Below are positions 7,671-16,434 of a stretch of DNA of 64,000 nt, one piece after another. The DNA comes from Bog-366 sp963722555. GTDB lineage: Bacteria; Acidobacteriota; Terriglobia; UBA7540. Below the pieces are notes generated by a model. The model did no database searches. It was given only the letters and a program-made list of their open reading frames with translations, and was not told the origin of the DNA. Each line of letters opens with the position of its first letter. The stretch's first letter is position 1. Location: contig CAVRNQ010000007.1 of assembly GCA_963722555.1 (NCBI GenBank), forward strand, positions 1,240,001 to 1,304,000, given 5' to 3'. The position numbers were made by a program, and so were the translations under genes.

Positions 7671-10070
7671 ATGGCTGAATCAGACTTGACGCACAGAACC
7701 ATTGACCCCTTCTCCCGCGAGGTGCTGGAATTTGCTGCCGTGGTCGAGTTGCTGCACGGCTATCTTTCCGGACCCATTAGCGAGCCGTTTCTCAACCAGG
7801 TCGAGCCGCACACGGATCTCGACCGGATTCGCCGCGATCTGGATCTGGCCGGCGAGACGCGCGAGTACTTGCGTGAGAGCCCTCGTCCCAGCCTGGCGGC
7901 GCTCGGTGACCCACGTCCGCTGTTCGACAAGCTGCGCGTCGAAGGGGTGTCACTGGCGGCCCTCGAAATCCTGGCGCTGGTGGAAGTGGCGCGGGCGGCG
8001 CTCGATATGCACCGGCTGTTTGCGAAGCATCCGGCGCCGCGCCTGGCTGAACTCGCGCGCACACTGGCGGACTTCCGCGGCCTGGTGGCGGAGCTGGCCG
8101 GCAAGATTCACCCCGACGGCACGGTGGATTCTTCCGCGAGCGCGGAACTCGGACGCCTTCGCCGGGCCATCGAGCGGCTGCGAACCGACATTCAGACGAG
8201 CCTGGAGCGGATGCTGCGGCGCTTCGCGCAGGAGGGCGTGCTGCAGGACGCCGTCGTGACCATTCGCAACGACCGCTTTGTGATTCCGGTGCGCGTGGAG
8301 GACAAGCGGCGCGTCGCGGGTGTGGTGCACGGAGCGAGTTCTTCCGGCGCCACGGTGTTCATTGAACCAATGGAGACACTCGCCCTCAACAACGAACTGG
8401 TCGAGCTCGAAGACCGCGAATATGCAGAGGTTGAGCGGATCCTGGGCGAGTTCAGCGACAAGCTGCGGGAGCGGCGAGAGGACCTGGGCCGGGCGGCGGA
8501 AATCCTGAGCGAAATCGACCTGGGTTTTGCCAAAGGAGAATTCAGCCGGCAGTACGACTGTTGCATCCCCGAGTTTCCCTCGGAGCGCGCGCTGTGGCTC
8601 GAGCAGGTTCGCCACCCGCTGCTGGAAAAGACCTTGCGCAGCCAGGGACGGCGGCCCGTGCCGATCAGCCTGGAACTGAAAACGCCGCAGACCTTGATGA
8701 TCATCAGCGGGCCGAACACCGGCGGCAAGACGGTGGCGCTCAAAACCCTGGGCATCGTGGTGCTGATGGCGCAGGCGGGAATTCCGGTGCCGGCGAGCGA
8801 GGCGCGGTTGCCGCTGTTCGGACGTGTGCTGGCGGACATCGGCGACCAGCAATCCATCGAGGCCAACCTCAGTACCTTTTCCGCTCACGTGACGAACATC
8901 CAGGCGATGGCGGAAGTGGCGGAGAGGAACGACCTGGTGCTGCTCGACGAAATCGGCGCCAGTACGGAGCCGAGCGAAGGCGCGGCGCTGGCGGTGGCCA
9001 TCCTCGAACACTTTCGCCAGCGCGGCTCGATGACCATGGTGACCACACACCATTCGCGCCTGAAGGCCTACGCAGCGGAGACAGCGGAAGCGGTAAATGC
9101 CGCCATGGAGTTCGATGAGGCAACTTTGCAGCCGACTTTTCGGCTGCTGGTCGGATTGCCGGGGAAGTCCAGCGCGCTCGACATCGCCGCGCGCCTGGGT
9201 TTGGAACCCAGCATCGTAGCGAAGGCGCGTTCACTGCTTCATCCCGCGGACGCCGAGGCTGCCACGTTGGTGGCTGGCCTCCACCAGCAGCGGACGGAGA
9301 TGGAAAGCAAGTTGGAAGCGCTGGAAAGGCAGAAGCAGGATTTCGAGGAGCACCGCGAGCAGTGGGAGCAGCAATTCCAGCAGGACCGCCGGGCGAAGCT
9401 GCGGGAACTCGATTCCCGCCTGGATGAAACGTTGCGCCAGTATGCCAAGAGCTGGGAGCAGTCGCTCGAGGAACTGCGCAGGCAGGCGGCGCCCGCCAAG
9501 GTAGTGACGCGCGGAGAACGGCGGGCCACGGGTCTGGTGCGCGAGGCGCGGGAAGAATGGAATACCCAGGTGCTGGAGTCGCTGGGCATGCCCGCCACGG
9601 CGCCCGCCGCGCCCCCCATCGTGCGGCTGCTGGCGGTCGGCGATCAGGTACAGGTGGCGAATGTTTCAACACCCGGCATCGTGACTGCTTTACTAGATGG
9701 TGAATATCTGGAAGTGACTGTAGGGCGCCTCAAGATGCACGTCAGCAAGGAGGAGGTCCGACTGCTGATGCCCGGAGGCACAACTTCACCGGGACCAGCG
9801 GGGACTGCGCCTGCCAGGGCAGAGGTTCCGGAGGAGTTCAACGTCATCGGGAACACGGCGGAAGAGGCATGCGAGCGCGTGGATAAATTCCTGGACCAGG
9901 CTTCTCTGAGCGGCCGCTCCCGGTTGCGGGTTATCCATGGCCATGGAAAAGGCATCCTGCGGAAGAGCCTGCACGACATGTTCTCCCACCACCCCCATGT
10001 AGAAAAATTCTACTTGGCGCCGCAGCAGGAAGGCGGGACCGGCGCGACCATCGTCGAATTGAAGAATTAG
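7671..10070 (+). CDS. mutS2: MutS2 endonuclease/ribosome-collision ATPase with Smr domain
   Basis: About 799 residues, normal for MutS2. The clamp/lever region is followed by the ABC-type ATPase with Walker A ISGPNTGGKT near residues 345-355 and Walker B LLDEIGASTEP. A long Glu/Arg-rich coiled coil follows, then a KOW-like stretch and a C-terminal Smr domain with the HGHGKGILRKSL motif. MutS2 suppresses recombination in some bacteria and splits collided ribosomes in others. The chosen start (ATGGCTGAATC) precedes the conserved N-terminus. The open frame extends upstream to 7530 but reads as low-quality sequence. Confidence 0.94.
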   Translation: MAESDLTHRTIDPFSREVLEFAAVVELLHGYLSGPISEPFLNQVEPHTDLDRIRRDLDLAGETREYLRESPRPSLAALGDPRPLFDKLRVEGVSLAALEILALVEVARAALDMHRLFAKHPAPRLAELARTLADFRGLVAELAGKIHPDGTVDSSASAELGRLRRAIERLRTDIQTSLERMLRRFAQEGVLQDAVVTIRNDRFVIPVRVEDKRRVAGVVHGASSSGATVFIEPMETLALNNELVELEDREYAEVERILGEFSDKLRERREDLGRAAEILSEIDLGFAKGEFSRQYDCCIPEFPSERALWLEQVRHPLLEKTLRSQGRRPVPISLELKTPQTLMIISGPNTGGKTVALKTLGIVVLMAQAGIPVPASEARLPLFGRVLADIGDQQSIEANLSTFSAHVTNIQAMAEVAERNDLVLLDEIGASTEPSEGAALAVAILEHFRQRGSMTMVTTHHSRLKAYAAETAEAVNAAMEFDEATLQPTFRLLVGLPGKSSALDIAARLGLEPSIVAKARSLLHPADAEAATLVAGLHQQRTEMESKLEALERQKQDFEEHREQWEQQFQQDRRAKLRELDSRLDETLRQYAKSWEQSLEELRRQAAPAKVVTRGERRATGLVREAREEWNTQVLESLGMPATAPAAPPIVRLLAVGDQVQVANVSTPGIVTALLDGEYLEVTVGRLKMHVSKEEVRLLMPGGTTSPGPAGTAPARAEVPEEFNVIGNTAEEACERVDKFLDQASLSGRSRLRVIHGHGKGILRKSLHDMFSHHPHVEKFYLAPQQEGGTGATIVELKN

Positions 10071-10217
10071 CGGTTGTCTGAAAAGTGCGTCAGGCCTGGC
10101 CCCCCAAGCTGGCCGCGGTCCGTATCCCTCAATACGCACAGTTCCGGGCGACTTCACGCAGAGCATGTGCGTGGAAGCACGATTTGTGGGGGCAGGCTTT
10201 GCCTCGAGGGGGGTGAT

Positions 10218-10691
10218 TCAGGAGTTGTTGGATCGCTTGGAGTTGCGGCGGTGATTACCTTTACGCAGACAATTGCGAACCACCTGGACGAGTTCATCTG
10301 ACTTAATGGGCTTGTTAAGGTACTCGGTCGCGCCAGCATTCATTGCTTCCAGGTAGGTGTCCACTTCACCATACGCGGTCAAAATGATGACTGGAATCTC
10401 GCTCCCCTCGCTCCGAATGGCCTGGAGGATGTTGAGGCCGTCGCAATCAGGCATGCGTAGATCGCAAATGACTAATTCGAAACTGCTGGAACGCAGAAGA
10501 TCGACAGCCTCACAGGGATTGGCGGTCGCCATGACCGCAAATTTCTCACCTGACAAGATGCGCTGGAGGACGCGCAGGAAATGTGGGTCATCGTCAATGA
10601 TCAAGATGCGGCCGCTGATCTCCTCACCCACGGGTTCCTCTGCCCCGGAGCTTGCCGCCTTCCACTCAGAATGTCCGATCGCGTCCCACAT
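10218..10691 (-). CDS. Stand-alone response-regulator receiver protein
   Basis: 157 residues. After a roughly 27-residue leader the CheY-like receiver starts at RILIIDDDPHF (acidic pocket), with the phospho-acceptor D77 in CDLRMPD, the switch T105 in ILTAYG and the conserved K127 in LNKPI. No output domain follows, only a basic tail. Single-domain receivers act in phosphorelays or by protein contact. No kinase is adjacent. A Fis-type protein gene lies 251 bases upstream on the same strand, and the sequence between holds a candidate sigma-54 promoter. Confidence 0.9.
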   Translation of the reverse strand: MWDAIGHSEWKAASSGAEEPVGEEISGRILIIDDDPHFLRVLQRILSGEKFAVMATANPCEAVDLLRSSSFELVICDLRMPDCDGLNILQAIRSEGSEIPVIILTAYGEVDTYLEAMNAGATEYLNKPIKSDELVQVVRNCLRKGNHRRNSKRSNNS

Positions 10692-10758
10692 GCTTCAGCA
10701 TCCGAAATGCGTGAATTCTATCCCCAGCACGCCTGCCCTACTGTGCAGCACGTAAAGC

Positions 10759-10774
10759 ACCAATTCTCGGGCCA
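10759..10774 (-). promoter_or_regulatory. Candidate sigma-54 (-24/-12) promoter for the receiver gene
   Basis: On the minus strand TGGCCCGAGAATTGGT matches the -24 GG and -12 TG elements at exact spacing, with two mismatches to TGGCACG-N4-TTGC (including the C of the -12 GC). It lies 68 bases upstream of the receiver start. Confidence 0.4.
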
Positions 10775-10942
10775 CATGTTGTGTGGGGAGAACCTGAAGC
10801 GGCGGACGTGACACTCTGTCGGGAAGGGACAGTCACCCTCTTGGGACCGGGCGGCGGGCCGAGTTCGTAAGAAGGGGATGCGAGGGGAGGCCCCCCCCTC
10901 ACGGATGGGGACGCGAGCCGTCGTTAAGAGGTTGTCCGAGTG

Positions 10943-11239
10943 CTAAGCGGCTCGCGTTGCAGAACTGGCAGATTCCTTCTTGCCCAAGCGACGACGGATC
11001 GTGCGGGGGTTGATCTGCAGCAGTTGCGCGGCACGCAGACGATTACTGCGCGTGTACTGCAATACGGTACGGATGACCGTGTCGTGAATTTCCCGCATCG
11101 AAGTCCCGATTGAGAACGTCAGTGTAAAGGTCGGTTGCATTTCCATGGGGGTAATCTCTTTGAGTGGAGTAACAGGCTTGGGACCAGCAACAATGTCCTT
11201 CACGTCGGCTGGACCACGGGAATTAGGAAAGGGTTTCAT
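10943..11239 (-). CDS. Small Fis-type helix-turn-helix protein
   Basis: 98 residues from the ATG at 11239, which has AGGAGG five bases upstream; an ATG six codons earlier lacks this. The C-terminal half (from about residue 45) is a Fis-family helix-turn-helix: MREIHDTVIRTVLQYTRSN, then RAAQLLQINPRTIRRRL, the arrangement normally found at the end of NtrC-type activators. Here it stands alone, preceded by about 45 residues of no recognised domain. Likely a DNA-binding regulator. Its targets are unknown, but the intergenic region beside it carries repeated GTGGACAA motifs. Confidence 0.82.
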   Translation of the reverse strand: MKPFPNSRGPADVKDIVAGPKPVTPLKEITPMEMQPTFTLTFSIGTSMREIHDTVIRTVLQYTRSNRLRAAQLLQINPRTIRRRLGKKESASSATRAA

Positions 11240-11591
11240 TATGACCTCCTGGATCAAAGGCGCCTCGGCACCTGCCCTTTTGTCAGCATTTCGGGTTCCT
11301 TTTCATCCGTCTGGATGTTATTGAAAGATGGCGCACGTGGACAAATCTGACCATTAGAAAGTGGACAAATTGGGTACCCACACACAACTCCATGTGGCTT
11401 TTGCCCCAAGATTAGCCCTTAGCCTGGAATGTGGAGGGCTCCAGATTAGAGAGCGGGGCCCGATTTCTCGCGCATTTTCAAGGGAATAGGAACCGTGGAC
11501 AATTTTGTCCGGGTGGCAATAGGGATGCCAAATATCATGATCTTGAGGACGGCAAGATTTGGGGTTCGCGCGTAGCCATCAGGAGCCATGA
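11240..11591. promoter_or_regulatory. Divergent regulatory region between the Fis-type gene and resB
   Basis: This 352-base gap contains three GTGGACAA motifs (11337-11344, 11361-11368, 11495-11502). The last is part of the inverted repeat GGACAATTTTGTCC (11497-11510). Immediately after it, TGGCAATAGGGATGCC (11514-11529) fits sigma-54 -24/-12 spacing toward resB. On the minus strand, AGGAACCCGAAATGCT (11285-11300) has the same GG-N10-GC spacing toward the Fis gene but is a weaker match. Confidence 0.45.
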
Positions 11592-13046
11592 ATGGGCGCT
11601 CGGCAATCGAGTGTGGACAGATTTCTGCAATTCTTTAGTTCGCTGAAATGCGGACTGCTACTCCTCGCCGGGGTGGGAGCGGCCGTCATCCTGGGGACGC
11701 TGATTCTTCAGAAGCCCATGGCCCAGGAGGGGCAGATCGAACAGGTCTATGCCCCAGAGACGATCCGACTCCTGAACGCCTTGGGTCTGTTTGACGTCTT
11801 TCATAGCTGGTGGTTCATACTGCTCTTGGGGTTATTGGGAGCCAACATCACACTGGCTTCGATCGAGCGCTTTCCGCAGGTGTGGCGGTTGTTTGTCCGG
11901 CCGCATTTCCTGGCCGACGCAGCTTTCATTCGAGCCCTGCCGTTCCAGCGGGAGATTCCCCTGGACACCCACACCCCCGAGGAGGCGATGGCGCTGGCCA
12001 GCCGCAAACTTCAGAACCTGGGTTACGCCCCCCGCCCGGAGGCGTTCCGGCAAGGCACGCTTTACATTGAAAAGCACCGCGTGGCGCGGTTGGCTCCTTA
12101 TGTGGTCCACGCCAGCCTGCTGGTGATCTTTGCAGGGGCGATCGTCGATGGGACGCACGGCTACCGCGGATTCATCAGCCTGCGGCCGGGGATGCGCACC
12201 GATACGATAGAGCCTATGACCATGCCGGCGGCGCCGCGGCGGCTGGGTTTTGCGATCCGCTGTGACGCAGCGGGCATGGATCGTTACCCGGACGGCTCAC
12301 CGCAGCAATATTGGAGCCGTCTGGCGGTGGAGGAAAACGGCCGCGAGGTGGCGCGCAAGCAGATATTTGTGAACGATCCGCTCACTTACAAGGGCGTGCG
12401 CTTCTTCCAGGCGAACTATGCTCCCACCGGCAGACCTCAGCAACTGGCCATGGAGGCGAACTGGCTCGATAACGGTGCGCAGAAGCACCGCGCGCTTACC
12501 CTGGTTCCGGGGACGCCGGCGCAGTTGGATGAGCAAGGTAGCGTGGTGGAGTTGGCCGATTTCATCCCGGACTTTGTTCTGGACGGAAACCAGATCACCT
12601 CGCGCTCTGACGAGCCGCGCAACCCCGCCATCCGTCTGCAAGTGACGCGGCCCGGCGGCATGCGCGCCAGCGCCTGGATTCTGGCCAAGTCGCCGGAAAT
12701 GAATCCGCCCAACGACACAGGAATCAGCTTCCGCTTTGTAAGCGTGGAAATGGAGTACATGACGGGTTTGCAGGTGGCGTACGAGCCCGGCCAGTGGCTG
12801 ATCTGGGGGGGGTGCTTGTCGCTGACCTGCGGCTTGATGATGGCGCTCTACCTCGCTCACATCCGCATCTGGGGCGTGGCCGGAGCCGACCGCAAGGGTC
12901 GGCCGGTGCTGCTCCTGGGTGGGCAGCCGAGCAAGTATCGCGAGAACTTTGAGCGGAAGTTTCACGAGCTGGCGGGCGAACTGGAAACGACCTTGAAGAA
13001 CGCGAACGCGAAGGATGGGGTGGGCGTCCCGGCGGCGTCGAGTTGA
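11592..13046 (+). CDS. resB: ResB/Ccs1-type cytochrome c biogenesis protein
   Basis: System II cytochrome c maturation membrane protein that works with CcsA/ResC to deliver and attach haem outside the membrane. 484 residues: hydrophobic segments near 18-38, 72-90 and 168-186, a large extracytoplasmic domain with GVRFFQANYAP (typical ResB block LxYKGxxFYQxxY), and a last membrane segment near 398-418 before a charged cytoplasmic tail. The start at 11592 has AGGAG seven bases upstream. A nearby ATG at 11588 is out of frame and quickly stops. ccsA follows 86 bases downstream, forming the usual resBC operon. Confidence 0.92.
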   Translation: MGARQSSVDRFLQFFSSLKCGLLLLAGVGAAVILGTLILQKPMAQEGQIEQVYAPETIRLLNALGLFDVFHSWWFILLLGLLGANITLASIERFPQVWRLFVRPHFLADAAFIRALPFQREIPLDTHTPEEAMALASRKLQNLGYAPRPEAFRQGTLYIEKHRVARLAPYVVHASLLVIFAGAIVDGTHGYRGFISLRPGMRTDTIEPMTMPAAPRRLGFAIRCDAAGMDRYPDGSPQQYWSRLAVEENGREVARKQIFVNDPLTYKGVRFFQANYAPTGRPQQLAMEANWLDNGAQKHRALTLVPGTPAQLDEQGSVVELADFIPDFVLDGNQITSRSDEPRNPAIRLQVTRPGGMRASAWILAKSPEMNPPNDTGISFRFVSVEMEYMTGLQVAYEPGQWLIWGGCLSLTCGLMMALYLAHIRIWGVAGADRKGRPVLLLGGQPSKYRENFERKFHELAGELETTLKNANAKDGVGVPAASS

Positions 13047-13132
13047 TGGGGCTGCCCGGGGGCGGAAGAGATTCCCAAGGCTCCCACCCCGCACGCGGGC
13101 GTTCGACCTGAAACAGAGCGAGGGGACAGAAC

Positions 13133-14548
13133 ATGGCGAAAGTGGTGACATACACCGCGGAGCGCGGCCGGCAGAACGCGGCAAGCTGGATTCTGCTGGT
13201 GGTTAGCGTGGTCGTGGTGACGGCGATGGCTATTTCGGTCCCACACCTGGTGGGACGCGAGGGATGGCTGACGGGTGAGAAATTCCTCTACCTGGCGCTG
13301 ATTGCTTATCTGGGCGCGGGGGTTTTGTATGGGTTTGCGGCAGCGCTAGGTCATGCGCCCCTGCGGGCGGGCGCGGTGGCGCTCACCCGAGGGGGATTTC
13401 TGCTCCACACGACGGCGATCGCGGTGCGCTGGGCGAGTTCCGGGCACCCGCCGCTCTCGAATATCTACGAGATGGTGCTGGTGTTCTCTTGGGGCGTCGT
13501 GGCGCTGCACGAAGTGGCGGAATGGAAATTCGAGTTGCCCTTCCTGGGAGCCATCACCGTGCCCATCGCGGCGCTGGCGCTCATCCTGATGCAGGTTTTG
13601 CCAGGGGAGATCCGGCCACTGGTGCCGGCGCTACAGTCAACCTGGCTGCAGATTCACGTGACGCTGGCCATGTTGAGCTACGCGGGTTTCACGCTCTCGT
13701 TTGCGGTGGCGCTGCTCTATCTGATAAAGGACGGCGCCACCACACGCAGCTTTCTGAACTGGAGCGCGGGGCTGGTGCTGGGCGTGTACGTGACCATCGT
13801 GGTGACTTCCGTGAACGCCGGCCTGGCGCTGACCATGCCCGCCTGGGACGCTGCGGCGCGGGAAAAAGTGATGCTGGCGCCGCGGCAGGCGCTGCTGGTG
13901 CCCATTCCGTCACTCGGCTGGCCTTTTGTGATTGTGCTGGCACTCGTGGCCCTGACGCTGGCGCTGAATCTCGCGGCCACCTTCTCCGCCCAGGACCGGC
14001 GTTGGGAGAACCTGGCACGGCGCGCCTTCCTGGCCACCCTCTTCGGCCAGGCGCTGGCTCTCGTGCTCCTGATCTTGAAGGTGAACGCCGGGCCTTATTA
14101 CGTTCCGCAATACAGCCAGAGCTTCGGCGTTCACCTGGCGGCAAGCCCGTTCCTGCTGGCAGGCGCGGTGACGGCATTTTTCGCTTCGCTGGCTTGGGAA
14201 GTGCTCCGCTGGAAATATGATGCCATCGTCGATCACCTCCCCAGCCGCGACGCGCTGGATGGATTGATTTACAAGACCGTGGCGATTTCCTTCCCCCTGC
14301 TGACCCTGATGATTATCGCCGGCGCCTACTGGGCCAATCGCACCTGGGGTTCGTATTGGAGCTGGGATCCCAAGGAAGACTGGGCCCTGATCACCTGGCT
14401 CACCTACGCGGGTTACCTGCACATGCGGCTCACGCGCGGGTGGCGGGGCCGGCGCTCGGCCTATTTCGCCATCATCGGTTTCGGTATTGTGATGTTCACT
14501 TTCTTCGGCGTAACCTACCTGCTGCCGGGATTACACGCCTATGCGTGA
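13133..14548 (+). CDS. ccsA: Cytochrome c assembly protein CcsA/ResC
   Basis: Multi-spanning haem-handling protein of system II cytochrome c maturation. The haem-binding WWD-like motif is clear near the C-terminus: WGSYWSWDPKEDWALITW. Conserved periplasmic-facing histidines are expected in HPPLSNIYE and in later loops. About ten to twelve hydrophobic segments span the 471 residues, longer than minimal CcsA because of extra segments in the middle. AGCGAGGGGAC precedes the ATG. Paired with resB just upstream. Both are presumably expressed from the region at 11.5 kb. Confidence 0.93.
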   Translation: MAKVVTYTAERGRQNAASWILLVVSVVVVTAMAISVPHLVGREGWLTGEKFLYLALIAYLGAGVLYGFAAALGHAPLRAGAVALTRGGFLLHTTAIAVRWASSGHPPLSNIYEMVLVFSWGVVALHEVAEWKFELPFLGAITVPIAALALILMQVLPGEIRPLVPALQSTWLQIHVTLAMLSYAGFTLSFAVALLYLIKDGATTRSFLNWSAGLVLGVYVTIVVTSVNAGLALTMPAWDAAAREKVMLAPRQALLVPIPSLGWPFVIVLALVALTLALNLAATFSAQDRRWENLARRAFLATLFGQALALVLLILKVNAGPYYVPQYSQSFGVHLAASPFLLAGAVTAFFASLAWEVLRWKYDAIVDHLPSRDALDGLIYKTVAISFPLLTLMIIAGAYWANRTWGSYWSWDPKEDWALITWLTYAGYLHMRLTRGWRGRRSAYFAIIGFGIVMFTFFGVTYLLPGLHAYA

Positions 14549-14596
14549 GATTGTTGTCAGTTCTCGGTGAACCGCAGGGTGACGGCGGGCGCGCTT

Positions 14597-14858
14597 ACGT
14601 TGTCATTCTGAGCGAGTGCAGCGAGCGAAGAACCCCCGCAGTTTTTCCTTTTCACTCACCCAGGCGAACTGCGGAGGTCCTTCGCGTAGTTTATCCTGAG
14701 CGGGCAGAGCGAGATTCTTCGCTTCGCTCAGAATGACAGCGAAGGACTCAGGATGACAGCAAGCGTAGCGCAGACCTCCGCTGTTGAGGTCTGCGGCTTT
14801 TCCGAGGAAAGAACCGCGGACCCCAAGAACGGGGGTCCGCGCTACCTACTGAACGGTT
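14597..14858. repeat. Intergenic hairpin repeats downstream of ccsA
   Basis: Two repeat units fill the gap. 14597-14750 has arms of the CATTCTGAGCGA / TCGCTCAGAATGACAG type around a GC-rich centre. 14763-14858 has GTAGCGC-GACC arms with internal inverted pairs (AGACCTCCG... and CGGAC..GTCCGCGCTAC), a family seen again at 56069-56155. No gene was seen here. Confidence 0.75.
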
Positions 14859-15188
14859 TCATCCGGCGGCAGGTTCGCGGCCAGCCATTTGCACGCGCAG
14901 GTAGAGGCGGCGCATCAGCTCGCGGTCCATTGCGTTCATAGACAGGAATTCCACGGCAAAGCCTCCAGGGAGCTGCGCGCGCACGACGGCCGCGGCGCGG
15001 AAGTAATCCGGGTCCATCTTGATGCCCAGGCGGTAGACGGTTCCGATTCTGACCTCGTGTTGGGTGGTGACGGAGAGGCCATAGGGGGTGAACTCGCGGA
15101 GGGGCGCGGTGAAACGGTCTGCGGTTCCCACGAAGCCCACCTGCAAGGCGGCCTTGGCTCGAACCCGGTCTGCTCGCCTGAGTGCCAT
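14859..15188 (-). CDS. PilZ-like domain protein
   Basis: 109 residues. The layout resembles a PilZ domain: an Arg-rich N-terminus (LRRADRVRAKA, containing an RxxxR), a beta-rich core with a degenerate second motif (EFTPYGLSV in place of D/N-x-S-x-x-G), and GFAVEFLSMNAMDRELMRRLY at the end, as in other PilZ proteins. Cyclic-di-GMP binding is uncertain because the second motif is altered. GGGAG lies six bases before the ATG. Transcribed alone on the minus strand. Confidence 0.65.
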   Translation of the reverse strand: MALRRADRVRAKAALQVGFVGTADRFTAPLREFTPYGLSVTTQHEVRIGTVYRLGIKMDPDYFRAAAVVRAQLPGGFAVEFLSMNAMDRELMRRLYLRVQMAGREPAAG

Positions 15189-15304
15189 GCATAGCTCCCG
15201 GTAAAGACGCGGATGTTGATTTAGGCGCCAGCCGAGGCGTCCCGACTACCCCTGCACGCCATCCTACAAGTTTCCGATACAAGATTCAACGCCTTGCGGC
15301 GGCG

Positions 15305-15445
15305 GGCGGTGGTGTCATTTGCGAGACACGGGCGCTCCCAGGTGCAGTCATTCCCGCGAAAGCGGGAATCTAGTGGCAAGCCATGGGACATGCGCCGCCG
15401 ACGGACTGGATTCCCGCTTTCGCGGGAATGACCAGTGTTTCGAAA
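15305..15445 (+). repeat. 140-bp dispersed repeat, copy A
   Basis: Closely related, in opposite orientation, to 56155-56305. Contains GTCATTCCCGCGAAAGCGGG near one end and its inverse ATTCCCGCTTTCGCGGGAATG near the other. Similarity extends outside these arms (GCGAGACACGG, CTCCC-GGTGCA, TTTCGAAAG), so the repeated unit is larger than the inverted arms. The rest of the 15189-15628 gap shows no gene. Confidence 0.8.
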
Positions 15446-15628
15446 GGGATCCCATTCCAAATCACACCAGCACCCCGGCGACGCGTCGTAGGGGGAAGGT
15501 TTGTTCGGAAGCAATGGAGTAAAATGGGTCTGGTGTCGGGGGCGCGCTCCGTTAGCCAGGGAGGAATCTGAAACTCCCGGGCGCGGCCGAGCATCGAATA
15601 GGCATTCATGCCGCAAAGGAGGGAAGAG

Positions 15629-16183
15629 ATGGACCTGCAATATCCCATTGGAAAGTTCACTTGGAACCGCACGGGCGAGGGGTTGCTGGCCAGCGAGGCG
15701 GAACGGCAACAGTGGCTGAGCGAGATCGAAGCAGCGCCGGCGAGGTTGCGGGCAGCCGTGGTGGGGATGACGGAAGCGCAGCTCGACACGCCCTACCGGC
15801 CTGGGGGGTGGACCGTGCGTCAGGTGGTGCATCACCTGGCCGACAGTCACTTGAACAGCTACGTGCGTTTCCGGTTGGCGTTGACCGAAGACGAACCACC
15901 CATCAAGCCCTATAAGCAGGAGGACTGGGCGAAATTGAGCGACGCGCGCACCGCGCCGGCGGAAATCTCATTGACGTTATTCGAGGCGCTGCATAAACGC
16001 TGGGTCTTGCTGCTACGGTCGCTCCCACCCGAGGATTTTGCGCGCGCCCTGTGGCATCCGGAGCAGGGGCGGGTGACGCTGGAGAAACATCTGGCGATGT
16101 ACGCCTGGCACGGGCGGCACCACGCGGCCCACATCACCAGCCTGCGCGAGCGTCAGGGATGGCAGGCGGCGAGCAAGCCGTAG
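15629..16183 (+). CDS. DinB/YfiT-like putative metal-dependent thiol transferase
   Basis: 184 residues from an ATG preceded by AAAGGAGGG. It begins with YPIGKF, the signature start of YfiT/BstA-like DinB proteins, and has the three-His metal site: HH in VVHHLADSH and the C-terminal WHGRHHAAHI. The body is the expected four-helix bundle. Relatives include bacillithiol transferases and uncharacterised hydrolases. The thiol used in this organism is not deducible. The reading frame is also open seven codons upstream, but without a ribosome site. Confidence 0.88.
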   Translation: MDLQYPIGKFTWNRTGEGLLASEAERQQWLSEIEAAPARLRAAVVGMTEAQLDTPYRPGGWTVRQVVHHLADSHLNSYVRFRLALTEDEPPIKPYKQEDWAKLSDARTAPAEISLTLFEALHKRWVLLLRSLPPEDFARALWHPEQGRVTLEKHLAMYAWHGRHHAAHITSLRERQGWQAASKP

Positions 16184-16216
16184 CGAAGGCTGGAAGCGCG
16201 GACCAGCTCGAAAAGC

Positions 16217-16411
16217 ACGGGTGGCGCATACGTGCCGCTTTTCGGCATGTATGCGGCCACAGCAATCCTCAAGTTTCTGTAGGATTTTAGAACCGTTGGA
16301 ATCTGCCGAGAGTGGCGCATACATTCCATAATGCGGAACGTATGCGCCACCCGCGGCGCTCGGGGCCCCCTCCTCGCTACGCTCGGCACCCTCTCCCCTC
16401 GGGAGAGGGCT
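16217..16411. repeat. Short inverted repeats between DinB-like gene and Ig lipoprotein
   Basis: GGGTGGCGCATACGT (16220 region) recurs inverted as ACGTATGCGCCACCC (16340-16355), with a related half-copy near 34575-34615. CCCTCTCCC/GGGAGAGGG (16389-16409) forms a perfect 9-bp stem, with a similar hairpin near 57360-57383. Confidence 0.6.
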
Positions 16412-16434
16412 GGAATTGTTGATTTCCAGAAGCC

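Noticed and set aside
7950..9053. Long minus-strand frame within mutS2
   Set aside because: Shadow of MutS2. Composition is that of a reversed GC-rich gene (His/Gln/Arg-rich) and no motif is present.
14597..14858. Possible CRISPR array or tandem repeat cluster
   Set aside because: Repeats are inverted pairs, not direct repeats with regular unique spacers. No cas genes are nearby.
15319..15571. Several short frames across the 140-bp repeat
   Set aside because: They are translations of the repeat arms (for example SHSRESGN and DSRFRGND strings) seen wherever this repeat occurs.
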